Part shown: positions 11,774 through 22,642 of the stretch, in pieces
Position numbering within the stretch: the first letter of the stretch is position 1
Layout: each line of letters begins with the position of its first letter
From: Terana coerulea
Taxonomy: Eukaryota > Basidiomycota > Agaricomycetes > Polyporales > Phanerochaetaceae
DNA length: 64,000 nt
NCBI GenBank assembly: GCA_024811115.1
Contig: JAKOGH010001085.1
Location: 1-64,000, forward strand
Direction of reading: 5' to 3'
Program-made: the position numbers and the translations under genes
Notes under the pieces: generated by a model
What the model saw: only the letters and a program-made list of their open reading frames with translations
Told to the model about the DNA's origin: nothing
Databases searched by the model: none

Positions 11774-13190
11774 ATGGCCACTACCCCTGCTCCCAACTCC
11801 CGTGCGGCACTCCTGTCTGGTCTCCGCACGGGAGGCGTCCGCTCTGTTTCTGGTCCCGTTGGAAACGTACCTCACACTGCCGCCCCCGCGGGTACGTTCA
11901 ATATCCCCCGCTACTCCCCTCCGATCTACAATGGAGCATTCCCTGAGGAAGATGAATACGCCGATATGGCCCCCAGAACGTGTACATGAACAACAACATG
12001 CACCATATGCAGCACCCTATGACAGCAGCTGTCGACGGCGCTGCTAACAGGTTCGCTCAGCAGCAACACCAACCGCAGATGATGGGAATGAATGGCGCAG
12101 GATATATGAGTCAGGAGGCTCAGATGCAGGCATTGCAGCTCCAGATGATGCAAATGCAGATAGCGCGCCTCCAGGTATGTTTTAGGTTTGCCAATTGAGA
12201 AGAACAATAAGATTCACATTGGATCATACAGGCTGAGCAGTACCAGAACGAGCTGCTTGCCCAGGCTCAACGTCAACAGCGCCAAGCTGTCCCTCAGCGC
12301 CGGGCTACCTCTGGATTCGTCCCTCCGGCCACTGCGGGGCCCACCAATACCGCCTTCGACCTTCGCTCCAGCATCATGGGAGCTCAGGCTCGCGCTCGTG
12401 CCAACCACGCCGACCAACTCCGTGCGATGCTTGGCGTCGGTGGTGAGGAGCAGGTTCCCATGACCGCAGCTCTTGGTGGCAGGTTTGGGAGTCGCATGAC
12501 CGGACCGTTCGGTGCTGAGGAAGAGGACTTGTCGTACCTCAAGACTCCGGCTACTCCGAACTTCACCAACACCATCTCTGGTGGCACTGCGCTCGGCAAC
12601 CCGAACGGTATCAGCTCCCCCAACCCGTCGAAGTCCGATTCGGCCGTCTCGTGGAGACGTGGCGGGAACAACTCTGTCCTTAGAGACCGTGTCGTGTCTT
12701 CCCTTTGGTGAAGATTACCCCTCCCCCGACTGAGGGTTCTACGCCTATTGCCAGTCCGTTGAAGACCCGTCCCCCTGCGCTGACCTTTTCCGCTGTGGCA
12801 TCGCAACCCGCCATCAATGCTGTCGCAGTTGACGCTGATGGTGTCGACGCCGATGACAGTTCGTCGGTCTCCTCAAAGTCTGGATCCACCCCCAGCACCC
12901 CGCGCACGTCTTCCTCGCTTGGTGATGCGCCTCCCTTGTCTCCTCGTGAGGAGGCCTCGAAGAAGCTCTACGAGGGTCTTGGTCTCGGCAAGGTGCCCGC
13001 CATCGCTATCTCCGCTGCACCTCCCTCTGTGCAGCGTCTCATCACGCTCCCTCCGGTGCGCCAGCCCATCGGCCCGCCGTCCAACCAGGAAGAGCTCGTC
13101 CCCAAGAACTTCGCCACGCGCAACCGGCGCAAGGCGATCGGCGCCCTTCTCGATGCACGTGAGAAGCGTGAGGCCGTCGAAGCGTTCTGA
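11774..13190 (+). CDS. orphan Gln/Met-rich low-complexity protein, two apparent frame breaks
   Basis: No biochemical function recognised; I recall similar predicted proteins in other Agaricomycetes starting MATTPAPNSRAALLSGLRTG. Features in order: that conserved start, an acidic stretch, a Gln/Met-rich segment (QALQLQMMQMQIARLQ) resembling a coiled coil, an intron 12175-12231, TSGFVPPATAGPT, VPMTAALGGRFGSR, SDSAVSWRRGGNNSVL, then a Ser/Pro/Thr-rich acidic region and a basic tail (NFATRNRRKAIGALLDAREKRE). The reading frame changes at 11970-11974 (a run of five C) and again near 12690-12705, each consistent with one missing base. The protein sequence is coherent across both breaks, so the gene is probably intact in life. 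Confidence 0.7.
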
Positions 13191-13860
13191 TTCGCTCGTC
13201 CTGGACATACCCCATCCGCAGTGGATCCATCATTGGTCTCGCAGAGGATCCCTCGATTGTATTGTACGATTAGCAGCAGAGCCTACGATAGGCAGGGTCG
13301 ACACACCGACCACCCCTTTTCATTCTCAGCCTGGAGGTCTCCCCTGCGGTGTCCTCCTACCCTTTCTTTCATAATATCTATTCGACGCGCGCATTTCTGA
13401 TCACTCGGACACTCGCTGCTTCTTGTGTATCAGACCGGTCGCTGTCTCTTCCTCTCCTTCAATGCCAAAGCGCCTTTCCAAAGTGTCTTTTTACTCCTTT
13501 TTGTCCCGCTTTTCGTGGGCTCGGGCTTATGCATTCTCCGGTCGTCTTTTTGTGCGTGTAGTGGATAGGCGATTTGTTGGGAAGAGTTGTGTTGGTGTTG
13601 GTGCTTTTTGCTCAGGGACGGGCGCAGGGAAAGCAGCGCTTCTCCCTCAGGGACTGAAGAAACCCTTGATGGTTGCTACCACCAAAGAAGAAGCAATGGA
13701 CCTCTCGTGTAGGTACCAATCGTAGGATACTCATGTTGCGCTTACTCCCTGTACACTTACCCATACAATGCAATTCTACCTTCTCGAGTAGTCTTTCAGG
13801 CGCGATTGCCGCATGTAGATGAAGCGTTTTATCGGTACAACAAGGGTATCTCAACTGCCG
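13191..13860. other. convergent 3' UTR region
   Basis: Between two convergent stop codons (orphan at 13190 and Arp4 at 13861). Small open frames exist on both strands but none has splice or family support. Confidence 0.5.
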
Positions 13861-15606
13861 TTACTTACATCGCTGGCCCACGATCGCCTTCCCATGTTCC
13901 TGAGCGTTGATAGACCGTTGGTATTGTGGGCGATAGAACACAAGGTGAAACACGCACCTGCCACTCCTCTTTGCTGATCCATAATTGGTGGAACGTTCCA
14001 AGACTGGCGAGGATACTCCCTCCTAGCCACCCGCCATAACGGCGTTCGGTCGGGTTTCCAGGTGCATGGATCTTGATCTATGGCTATGGTTAGAACACAC
14101 TCCTGTATCAGTCACAGATGTACTTACATGGTTCACCTGTCTATGCAACTCAGCATGCAGGCGGTCTGTGAAGCCGGACAACATGCTTCCGCCACCGGTA
14201 AGGACAATGTTCCCAAGCAGGACTTGTCGAAGATCTGGGTCGCATGCTTGCAGCGCGGAGGAAATCAATGCCGGGATCGTCTTCGGTAAACTGGGATTCG
14301 ACGCTTGAAGCTGTGGCGAGTGCGCGAAGTAGAGTTCTCCGACAGAGAGGCGTTCGGGCCCGAAGTAGTAGTTGTACCCTGTCGGGAACTCGTAATGGCG
14401 GGGACCTCGTCCCACCGCAGCTCTGAGAAGACATTCAGGGTCACATGCAAAGGGCAAGTAGGACGAAACGCGTACTGGTCGTTCCATCCCTGGTCAAGTA
14501 CGCCTGCTACGCTCTGTACCCATTCTTCTACCTCCTTCGCTTCGTAGTACCCTCGCCAAGAGTCGGTGACGCCACCCACTCGATCGTCACGCAGGGTAAA
14601 CCGCGGCGGTTTCAATGGTTCCGCTGGCTATGTCACCATTTATGGGCAGTAGTCGAGAGAATCAAAGATGGATAACATACTTGTTTGTTGGCGATAAGTT
14701 GGTGGGGTATGAGGTTGATGGCGGGGCGAGCATGCGTTGCCGTTGTGAGTAGATGTTTAGCGTGGGCCTGGATCAGCTGTGGGAGACCCGAGTATGATAG
14801 ACCTGAAAGTGGGTATGAATTGACGATGTTATGACTGGCAGGAACCCTACTGTACCTTTCCTCAAGACGAAGCCGTCCACCACGGGCGTCACGCTTGCGG
14901 TCGATTGCCCAACGTCTACCACCAGTGCAGAACCTTTGCCTGCGGCAAAGCTGCCAACGTGGTTAGCCCGAAGCCAATTTTACTTTGCATAATGTCAAAT
15001 CTTACGCGTTGAGCACGGACGTGTTCGCGACGTAGAACGCCGGCACTTGAAACTCTTCAAACATAATCTCTGCCATGCGCTCGCGGTTTGCTGGAGTGTT
15101 CCAAGCCGGCTCTGTGACGAGCACAGGGTGCTCAGCAGGGTCGGTCCTCATCACGTCCCGGAACGCGTGCGAGATGAGCGACGGTATTGGCGCGAAATCC
15201 GTTACTAGTCCATCCAGTGTTATCAGCTATCCCCTCATAACACTAAACGGGTGTTAGCGTACTCAACCCGCCTTGCACAGGATGCGCAACATTCATGCCG
15301 TTCCGCCATACTGAAGGGCCGTTCTGGCCAATGTAGAGCTTCGTGTTCTTCTTGGGTGCACTTTCTTCTCCTTCCTGGCCTTCACCGGTTGCCATCTCCA
15401 CGTCTTCAGCCGCTTCTTCTATGTAGCCATAGCATGTCGGGATAACGGCCTTAGGATTGTCGTCCCCAGCGTACCCCGCACGTACGCTGGACGTGCCTAT
15501 GTCGAGCACGAGAGCTGATACTTCGTCTGCACACGAGCCACACAGTAAGGCGTAAGTATGGTTGAGCAATGTGAATACACAACATACCTCCTCCATATTG
15601 AACCAT
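13861..15606 (-). CDS. ARP4: actin-related protein 4 (Arp4/BAF53 type)
   Basis: Nuclear actin-related protein, shared subunit of NuA4, INO80 and SWR1-type chromatin complexes. The start is a short exon (MVQYGG) ending at a GT donor, then [23 protein letters not shown], the Arp4 form of the actin phosphate-binding loop. An acidic insertion ([20 protein letters not shown]) follows, as is usual for Arp4. The C-terminal half has [18 protein letters not shown], the second phosphate-binding motif, and [20 protein letters not shown]. The last exon is 12 codons ([12 protein letters not shown]). All junctions checked are GT...AG. It is head-to-head with ERB1. Confidence 0.92.
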
Positions 15607-15800
15607 CACTGGTAGTGTGCACGCGAGTGGCGGAGGAAGGTGTGGGTGTTCGAATAAACGCGTCTCATTCGTGCACGCTACTAGCCGCCCGATTCGATCT
15701 GGCGTCTCTCGCAAGAAATTTCGTAGGCGCCCTCCAACCTCTCGACTTTCGTTCTGCGAAGGGCACTTTACTGCTTCATCCTCTTTTTCTGGCCGAAGGG
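15607..15800. promoter_or_regulatory. shared divergent promoter, ARP4 / ERB1
   Basis: Only 194 bp separate the start codons of ARP4 (minus) and ERB1 (plus), so both promoters must overlap here or extend into the leaders. No TATA box is evident. Confidence 0.55.
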
Positions 15801-18478
15801 ATGGCAACTATCGACGCGAAAAAGTTGAAGAAGAGGCGAGCGAATGATGTGGTGGAGGTGCAAACGGTAGAGAATGCGTTTGCGCAGGACGTGGGGCTTG
15901 AGATGCAAAGCGAGGACGAGGGAGAGGGCGGACCGGATGAGTCGGACGACGGCGAAGTGGACGAGTTTCCCGAGATTGATACGAGGAGTGATAGCGAGGA
16001 TGAGGCAGACGCAGAAGATGGTGAGGATGAGGATGAAGAGGACGAGGAGGACGAGGACGAAGAAGACCTTGAAGAGAGAGACCAAAGCGAAGACGAATTC
16101 TCCGACGATAGCATGCACCCGTTCCCAATAGCCAAAACTATTGTCTCGGACATCACTGGCCAACCAAAACGCGTCTACCCTGAGATAGAGCCAAACTACG
16201 ACTCAGATTCGTCAACCGAGGATGTATGTATTCCGCTACTCGATATATGCCTGTTACTGAATGAGACAGTCGGTTAGACCCCGAATCGCATTGGAGATGT
16301 CCCTATGCACTGGTACGATGAAATGCCACATGTCGGGTATGACATTAATGGCAAGAAGGTCTTGCGGCCCGCTCGGGGGGATGAGCTTGACAAGTTCTTA
16401 CAGACAGTGGAGGACACAGATGCATGGTGCGCATATATATTATTATCACCGCGTGATTATGTGTACTAACTCAACACAGGACGTCCGGCTTTGACAAGAA
16501 GGCACAAGCGGACAAACCTCTAACGGCTGAGGAATTGGACCTCATCCGGAGGCTGCAGCAGGGTGAGAATCCCGACGCCGGCTATGATCCATATGAGCCG
16601 ACTATCGAGTGGTTCACTGGCAAGGGCAAGGAGGAAGTTATGCCTCTCAGTGCAGCTCCTGAACCCAAGCGTCGGTGGGTACCAAGTAAGTGGGAGAAGC
16701 AGAAGGTATGTTCTAAGCGCATATAGCCATATGTATGGGCTTAACGTCTATGATAGGTTATGAAAATTGTCCGTGCGATTCGTCAAGGTCGCATAATACC
16801 AAATAAGCCCAAGACGGCGTCCACGCAACCACATTTCTATGCCATCTGGAACGAAGAGCCTTCAAACCAACCCGCGCCCTTGCCCGCACCAAAACCGCGT
16901 TTGCCCAATAATGCAGAGTCGTACAACCCGCCAGAAGAGTACCTCCCGACGGAAGAGGAGCGCAAGCAGTGGGAGGAGACCGACAAGGAGGACCGCGAAC
17001 GCGACTTCCTGCCCCAAAAGTACAGCTCCCTGCGGCACGTCCCCGCATACAACCAGTTCATCCAGGAGCGCTTCGGCCGCCAGCTGGACCTGTATCTCGC
17101 GCCCCGCGTGCAGCGCGTGAAGCTGCGCATCGACCCGAACAGCCTCATTCCGAAGCTGCCGAGCCCGAGCAGCCTGCGGCCGTTCCCGGTGTACAAGTCC
17201 CTCGAGGTTGTGCATGAGAAGGGCCGGACGCGCAGCGTCAGCGTGAGCCCCGACGGCATCTGGGCGGTGAGCGGCGATGAGATTGGGAACGTGAGCATGT
17301 GGGAGGTGTTGGTGGGCAAGGTCGTGAAGAGCTGGAAGTTCAAGGGCAAGGTCGGCGCGGTCGAGTGGTGCCCGAGGACAGATGTATGCTTCTTTGTGGT
17401 TGCGACGTGAGCGTTTCTCATCCAGGGTCTACGTATATGGGATATTGACCGCATATATGCAGGGAGGAGCAGCTTCAATTTATCATTCCACCGAATCTGC
17501 CTACCGCTATTCTCATCGCAACACAGGCATTGCTTGCCCCCGCTATCCTTCCTCCGCCTCCAGCGGTTCCCTCACCCGTAAAATGGCAATCCGTGTCCGC
17601 GGCAGCGTCGACGTCGGATTCGCCTATCCTCACTATCAACATGCCGTCGCCTTCAGGCTTGCCGAAGCAGTTAGCATGGCACAGAAGGGGCGACTATCTT
17701 GCCACCGTTTGTGAGTAGCCTTGCATTCCCTGCAAGAATATTCTCGTTGATAAGTTGCCTTGACAGCGAGCGGCGAAGGCCAGGGTGGGGTTTGGATTCA
17801 CCAGCTCTCTCGCAGACATTCCCAAGCGCCATTCAAAAAAATCAAGGGCTCCGTTCAACTGGTCCTCTTCCACCCAACCAAGCCAAACTTCTTCGTCGCA
17901 GTAAGTCAATGCACGGTCTGTGTCTTACCCTGCTCCGTGCTTATCTCCCATGGCCCCGTAATAGACTCAACGTTATGTCCGAATGTACAATCTTGCAGAG
18001 CAGAAGCTGCTCAAGACGCTGCAGCCGGGCATCAGGTGGATATCGTCCATGGACGTCCATCCCTTGGGCGACCATCTCATTGTGGGAGGATACGACCGCA
18101 AGTTGTGCTGGTTCGATCTTGAGCTGAGTGACAAGCCGTACAAGGTTCTGCGGTACGTTTTGCACATATTTTCATTTGCTTGCGTGGACGCTGAACCAGT
18201 ATTATCTCCTCAGATACCACACTCGTGCCATCCGGTCACTTCACTTCCACCCCACCCACCCCCTCTTCGCGTCTTCGTCCGACGACGGCTCGATTCAGAT
18301 ATTCCATGCGAGGGTGTACAATGACCTAATGACGGATCCACTCATCGTCCCGCTCAAAATCCTGCGGGGCCATCAGGTGAGGGAGGGGCTGGGTGTACTG
18401 CAAGTAAAATGGGTACCGAAGCAGCCATGGTTGGCGAGTGCAGGCGCAGACGGCCACATCGCCGTGTGGTGCAGTTAG
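15801..18478 (+). CDS. ERB1: ribosome biogenesis protein Erb1 / BOP1
   Basis: Nucleolar WD-repeat protein of the PeBoW complex (Nop7-Erb1-Ytm1), needed for 27S pre-rRNA processing and 60S assembly. A lysine-rich start ([16 protein letters not shown]) leads into a long Asp/Glu tract (about residues 40-100). The BOP1NT domain has [37 protein letters not shown] and [19 protein letters not shown]. The beta-propeller includes [39 protein letters not shown] and [12 protein letters not shown] at the C-terminus. Spliced frames are continuous; for example the donor at 17407 joins VAT to EEQLQF. Intact. Confidence 0.95.
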
Positions 18479-19446
18479 GGACCCCTTTGCGAAGTCGGTA
18501 GATTCTGATGTTGGTTGGCTACGGTACGCCTACTGCGCTCACACAATGGAAGACGTTCTGTGCTCTCCTCTTCTTCCTTGCAGTGGCATGGTTCAGATGA
18601 CCTCGTCTCCCGTCCGCCACTTCACGTTGTTTTCTGCGCAGTATGCAATGCCTCGCTTCGTCGCTGCGGACGGCCTTCTGCAGGCGGCGGGCTTTCTGTT
18701 TTCGCCCAGCGTCGGCGTCTTCTCCCACGGTCAGAACGCCGGTGAGTCACCGCCGCCTCCCACGACTTCTCAGAACGGAAGGTGTGTTGGTTCAGACCGC
18801 CGCTTTGCGTCTTACCACGGTCATCCGCTCGCTGTCCACGGAGGGATATTGCAGCCATGGCAACATTTCGCTGTACTGCAGCGTGGCCTTGTACGTGATT
18901 TTTATGCCCGTTGACTGCACGCCGCTGTCCCGACGTCATGTAAGGTTTCACGGTGAGTGCGCCGAGACAGTATTGCTCCGATCAGCCCTGACACACCCCC
19001 GCCCACAGGCAATCGCAGCCAGAAGCGTCGCTTGACTCGGACCTCTGCCGCCTCTCGCTGCGTCGGCGGTTCACAGTCTGCGTTTTCGGGTTCTGGGAAA
19101 CATTCCGCACCCACCCACACGAGTCACAGATATGGGCGAGACGACTGTGACCCCGACGCCGTGATCCAAAAAGGAAAGTCGAAGTATTAATTGTGAAGTG
19201 GTGAAGGGATACGTAACTCGGGAAGCGAAGAAGCCCGCCGCCTGCGACAAGTTGTTCCGAATCCACGTGTGCCACGACGCGCACGGATATTGCTGCCTGC
19301 GTTTCCGAACGATATATAACCCCGGCAGGCGAAATGAAAAACAAGTCTCTCTTTCTGACCCCGTCGTGCTCGCTCTTGATCTCGTCCTCGGCAGGCCTGC
19401 AGGTCGTCCACCGCGCACCCGCTCGTTGTAAAAGAATCGCTTGAAG
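18479..19446. other. intergenic, no gene seen
   Basis: Nearly 1 kb between two plus-strand genes. Several short open frames on both strands are mutually overlapping and have no recognisable domain. Probably ERB1 3' UTR plus the upstream region of the membrane-protein gene. Confidence 0.45.
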
Positions 19447-21119
19447 ATGCCGTTGTGGCAGGCACCAGCAGAGCTTGCCAAGGAGGCGGGTGAGTGCCAC
19501 GTTAATTGCTGAGAGAGGCGTTGGCTAAGAATACGCAGGTGTCTTTACGAGCCTGATTTTCTGTCTTTTTGGTGTCTATGTTTGGGAGATTTTCCAGACC
19601 TCTGGGTTCGAGTGGTCGTTGGTGACGCGGGAACGGAAGTTCACTTGGCCCTTGGTACGTCGCTATCTCATCACATCCAGTGTCTCTGACGGATTAACAA
19701 TCACATTAGAGTACGTGCCTTCTTGTACCGTGGTCTATTCTCTGGCTTACGCGCTTCAGTTTTTCTTCTTCCTGTGCAGATATTGCATGCTGTTTGCTTT
19801 GATAGGATTGTAAGGCGATGGTCAATATCCAATATATCAGGCTACTGACAACGCTTCAACAGGATCATCTCATTCCAAGTGACATCTCCTGTGAGTACGC
19901 ACCTGTCTCGTATTCGACGCGATACTGACAAGTCATGTAGATTGATTGCAGTGCTTTGTACACGTTCAACTCGGTATGTCTGTTCGGACGGTTTTATTGA
20001 AGATTCAAGTGGCTCACCGTGGTACGCTAGTGGACGGGCAACATGGCCATTTTGTGCGCATCAACTTCGCTCATGTTGCGCACGTTAGTATGCTCTATGT
20101 ATGCATGTATTCTTGGGATCTAACGACGGCGTATTGTAGAGTAGCGCTGTGGAACAAAAAGCGCGTGGTCCTCATCCCACTCGCTATTCTCGCTGCCGGT
20201 CATTGGGCGATCCTTTGGAGAGGCATGTTCATTGTCGATGCTGTATATTCGCCCGAAGCCAAGGCCTGCGTCGTCGTCAATGTGAACCACATCTTCCTCA
20301 ACATCAGCTTCTTCACAAGTACATATCCCCAATCATTGCTCAATGACCGTCCCATTCATGCTATTCTTTCAGCAATGGGAGTTGATCTCGTCGTGCTCGT
20401 GCTCACCATTACTGCTCTCGCCCGAAAGAAGCTTCATTCACACTTGTGGAAGCTCCTGTTCCAAGACGGACTGATTTACTTCCTGCTCACCTTCTTTTGC
20501 AACGCTGTCCCTGCGGTAGGTTTCTTACATTGCGTTCGAGTTCCTCGCGTCTAATGACGATGACTCTGCATCAGATCCTTAACGTGCTCAACCTCAACAG
20601 TAAGCCGACTCGGAAACTATTTCTGCTAAACTATTGTACTGACAAAACCTTGTAGCCCTCATGAACGTGTGAGTCAACTACACCACCTCTGGCATGATAC
20701 GCTCATGCTCAAACCGCTTCTAGCATCGCCACCATCCCAGCCGCCACCATAGCGTCCATCGCCGCTTGCCGCCTGGTTATGCGCCTGCAGAACCACGCGC
20801 AGACCAGTAAAGACTGCTACGTCCATACCGCTGCCGTGCTCACCGAGTCCAACCGCATTCGGTTCTCCGGTCCCGTGCCCCGGCGCTACACGAACCAGTT
20901 CCCCAGACCGTCACCACCCCAGGTGCATGTCACCACGGACTGTATCACCGTTGAGGATTACCCGTAAGCCACCATGTTATATTCCTCATCCGTGGCCGTG
21001 TGCTTATCTGTTTACCTCGACATAGTGCGCTGCCGGACAAGGTGGTAATGAAGCGACACAGCAAGATGGAGTTCGACCGTGCCTCCTCTATCTCTGACCT
21101 CGAGAAACAAATGGACTGA
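19447..21119 (+). CDS. orphan multi-pass (about 7 TM) membrane protein
   Basis: Start MPLWQAPAELAKEAG lies on a 43-nt exon ending in a clean GTGAGT donor. Hydrophobic segments in order: TSLIFCLFGVYVWEIF, FFFFLCRYCMLFALIGLIISF, NMAILCASTSLMLR, VVLIPLAILAAGHWAILW, a segment around NHIFLNISFF, MGVDLVVLVLTITAL and the DGLIYFLLTFFCNAVPAILN-IATIPAATIASI region. The topology is consistent with seven helices and a cytosolic C-terminal tail of about 100 residues rich in Arg/Pro/Ser. I recall similar predicted proteins widely in Agaricomycetes, often in multicopy, but no function. Conserved cysteines near RYC and in DCSALYTFNSW could be structural. Roughly ten exons, some very short; one exon edge near 19655-19760 is less certain. 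Confidence 0.75.
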
Positions 21120-21553
21120 TATACACTGTCGCACACAAACACAGAGCACTCCGCTGATGTCGCTCGCTTGCTCTTTTGCTGTAGAATTTTCCCGAGCTGG
21201 ATAACGGACGGATACGTCACAGCACGGAGGACGAAATACATACCTTACGCGATCCTTAATCACTGCCTGTCTTTCTTGTACGCACGCTGGTCACATCAAT
21301 GCTGAGACTGAACGTGCTTCGTCAACATATTTTTACAACACACAAGTGCCGATGTAGTTCGAGCTCTGTTCGAGTTCAGAGCAAGTGATTGAATGAAAAC
21401 TCCAGGTATACTTGAGTGATAATATACTTTTCGCCTGAGGACAGTGAAAGACAATACTTTGACCATGAGTTGCTGCTTAAAAGGATGACTTGGAAAAGAC
21501 ATACAATAAGAAGCCGGCGAGAGAGAATCGGTTTACAGTGCAACGTCCAGAAC
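21120..21553. other. convergent 3' UTR region
   Basis: Between the convergent stops of the membrane protein and the LLPH-like gene. Nothing beyond likely 3' UTRs is visible. Confidence 0.45.
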
Positions 21554-22297
21554 TCAACGTCTCCTCTTCGACCTGCCTGACTTTCGCCTAGCTGCCGGGA
21601 TGCCTTGCCTGTTGATACCTTTCGATGGTGCGCGCGCAGGCAAGCCCTGTGCCTTCCGCCACTCCTCCCGACGACTATTGCGGGGTCCGTGTGTAGATAT
21701 GCGTTTTTCTGACGATCCCGCCGCGCCGGAGTCGACGTCCATACCGTCTCCTGTGTAGTAGCGAAAAGGGTGAAAAGAAGATAATAATAAGACAAAAGTT
21801 GCTAGTAGAACGGTGATTGAATGCTGCAGACCTTCTTGTGGAATCTCCACTTGAGGTTCGGCTGCAGCGAAGTAAGGTAAGCAATGGGTATCGCACAGGC
21901 AACAATACGGGATGCAAAAGCGGATGTCAAGGAATTCCATGTGAACGTATGTTTATCTCCATCTCTCCTCCAACGTACTTCTGCTTCTTCGTCTAACTTT
22001 TTGCGCAACCTGAAGGCCCGCTATTGCCTCGACAGTGATGTCCTCCTGGTTCATCACACCAAGCACGAAAGGCAACCAAGACGAACCTCCATCCACAACC
22101 TCCTCTCCCTCAGCAACTCCCTCGGCATCCTCAGCCTCCTCCAGCGCAACGTCTCCCTCCTTGTCCGTTCGCGTGATAGCCTTCAGCTTCTGGTGCAGGC
22201 GGTTCAAGCGGGCGGCCTCGACGGCGGCGTATGCGCCCTCCTCGCGCTTCTTCGCGCGGAAGGTCCGCTTTACTTTCGAGCGTGTTGATTTCGCCAT
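21554..22297 (-). CDS. LLPH/DUF2423-like small basic nucleolar protein
   Basis: Family of small basic proteins (LLP homologues) linked to the nucleolus and 60S assembly. The start MAKSTRSKVKRTFRAKKREE and the following VYAAVEAARLNRL-like helix are the family hallmark. The second exon is short (PQVEIPQEG). The last exon carries an acidic patch, then ISTHGPRNSRREEWRKAQ and GINRQGIPAARRKSGRSKRR, which matches the usual C-terminal form. Splicing that keeps the frame: donor after ...RRRSR, acceptor before PQVEIP, donor after PQEG, acceptor before DGMDVD. The first intron is comparatively long, about 120 nt. A (TGG)6 microsatellite sits just upstream in the leader. Confidence 0.8.
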
Positions 22298-22642
22298 GAA
22301 TCGTTTGTTGCGTGTGGTGGTGGTGGTGGTGGGTAAAGTGCAGTGCTGAGCTTCGCTGAGCAGAAGAAAATGAGGCGCGGGACCGATACTCTGCCGAACA
22401 GCTGCCGAACCAAGCCGGGCTATGGCTCGGTTCGGCGCTAGCAATGCATGCCAGTGTATATTGTACTTACCCATCGCGGCAGTGGCACGCGTCGCTCTCG
22501 CACAACACTCGCATCTACAGTCGATACTGTGTACTATTGAGTCAATAGTACATCGGACAACGCCATACAGAGGTATGCAAGATACTACATTACAGTTTCC
22601 TGACTTTGATCATGCTTAGAGCCTAGTACTTCGGGGGTTACG
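22298..22642. promoter_or_regulatory. divergent promoter region, LLPH-like / F-box-like
   Basis: 345 bp between two start codons on opposite strands. Contains the (TGG)6 repeat next to the LLPH-like start. No TATA element identified. Confidence 0.45.
22315..22333. repeat. (TGG)6 microsatellite
   Basis: Six perfect TGG units plus one G immediately upstream of the LLPH-like start codon, probably in its 5' leader. Confidence 0.85.
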
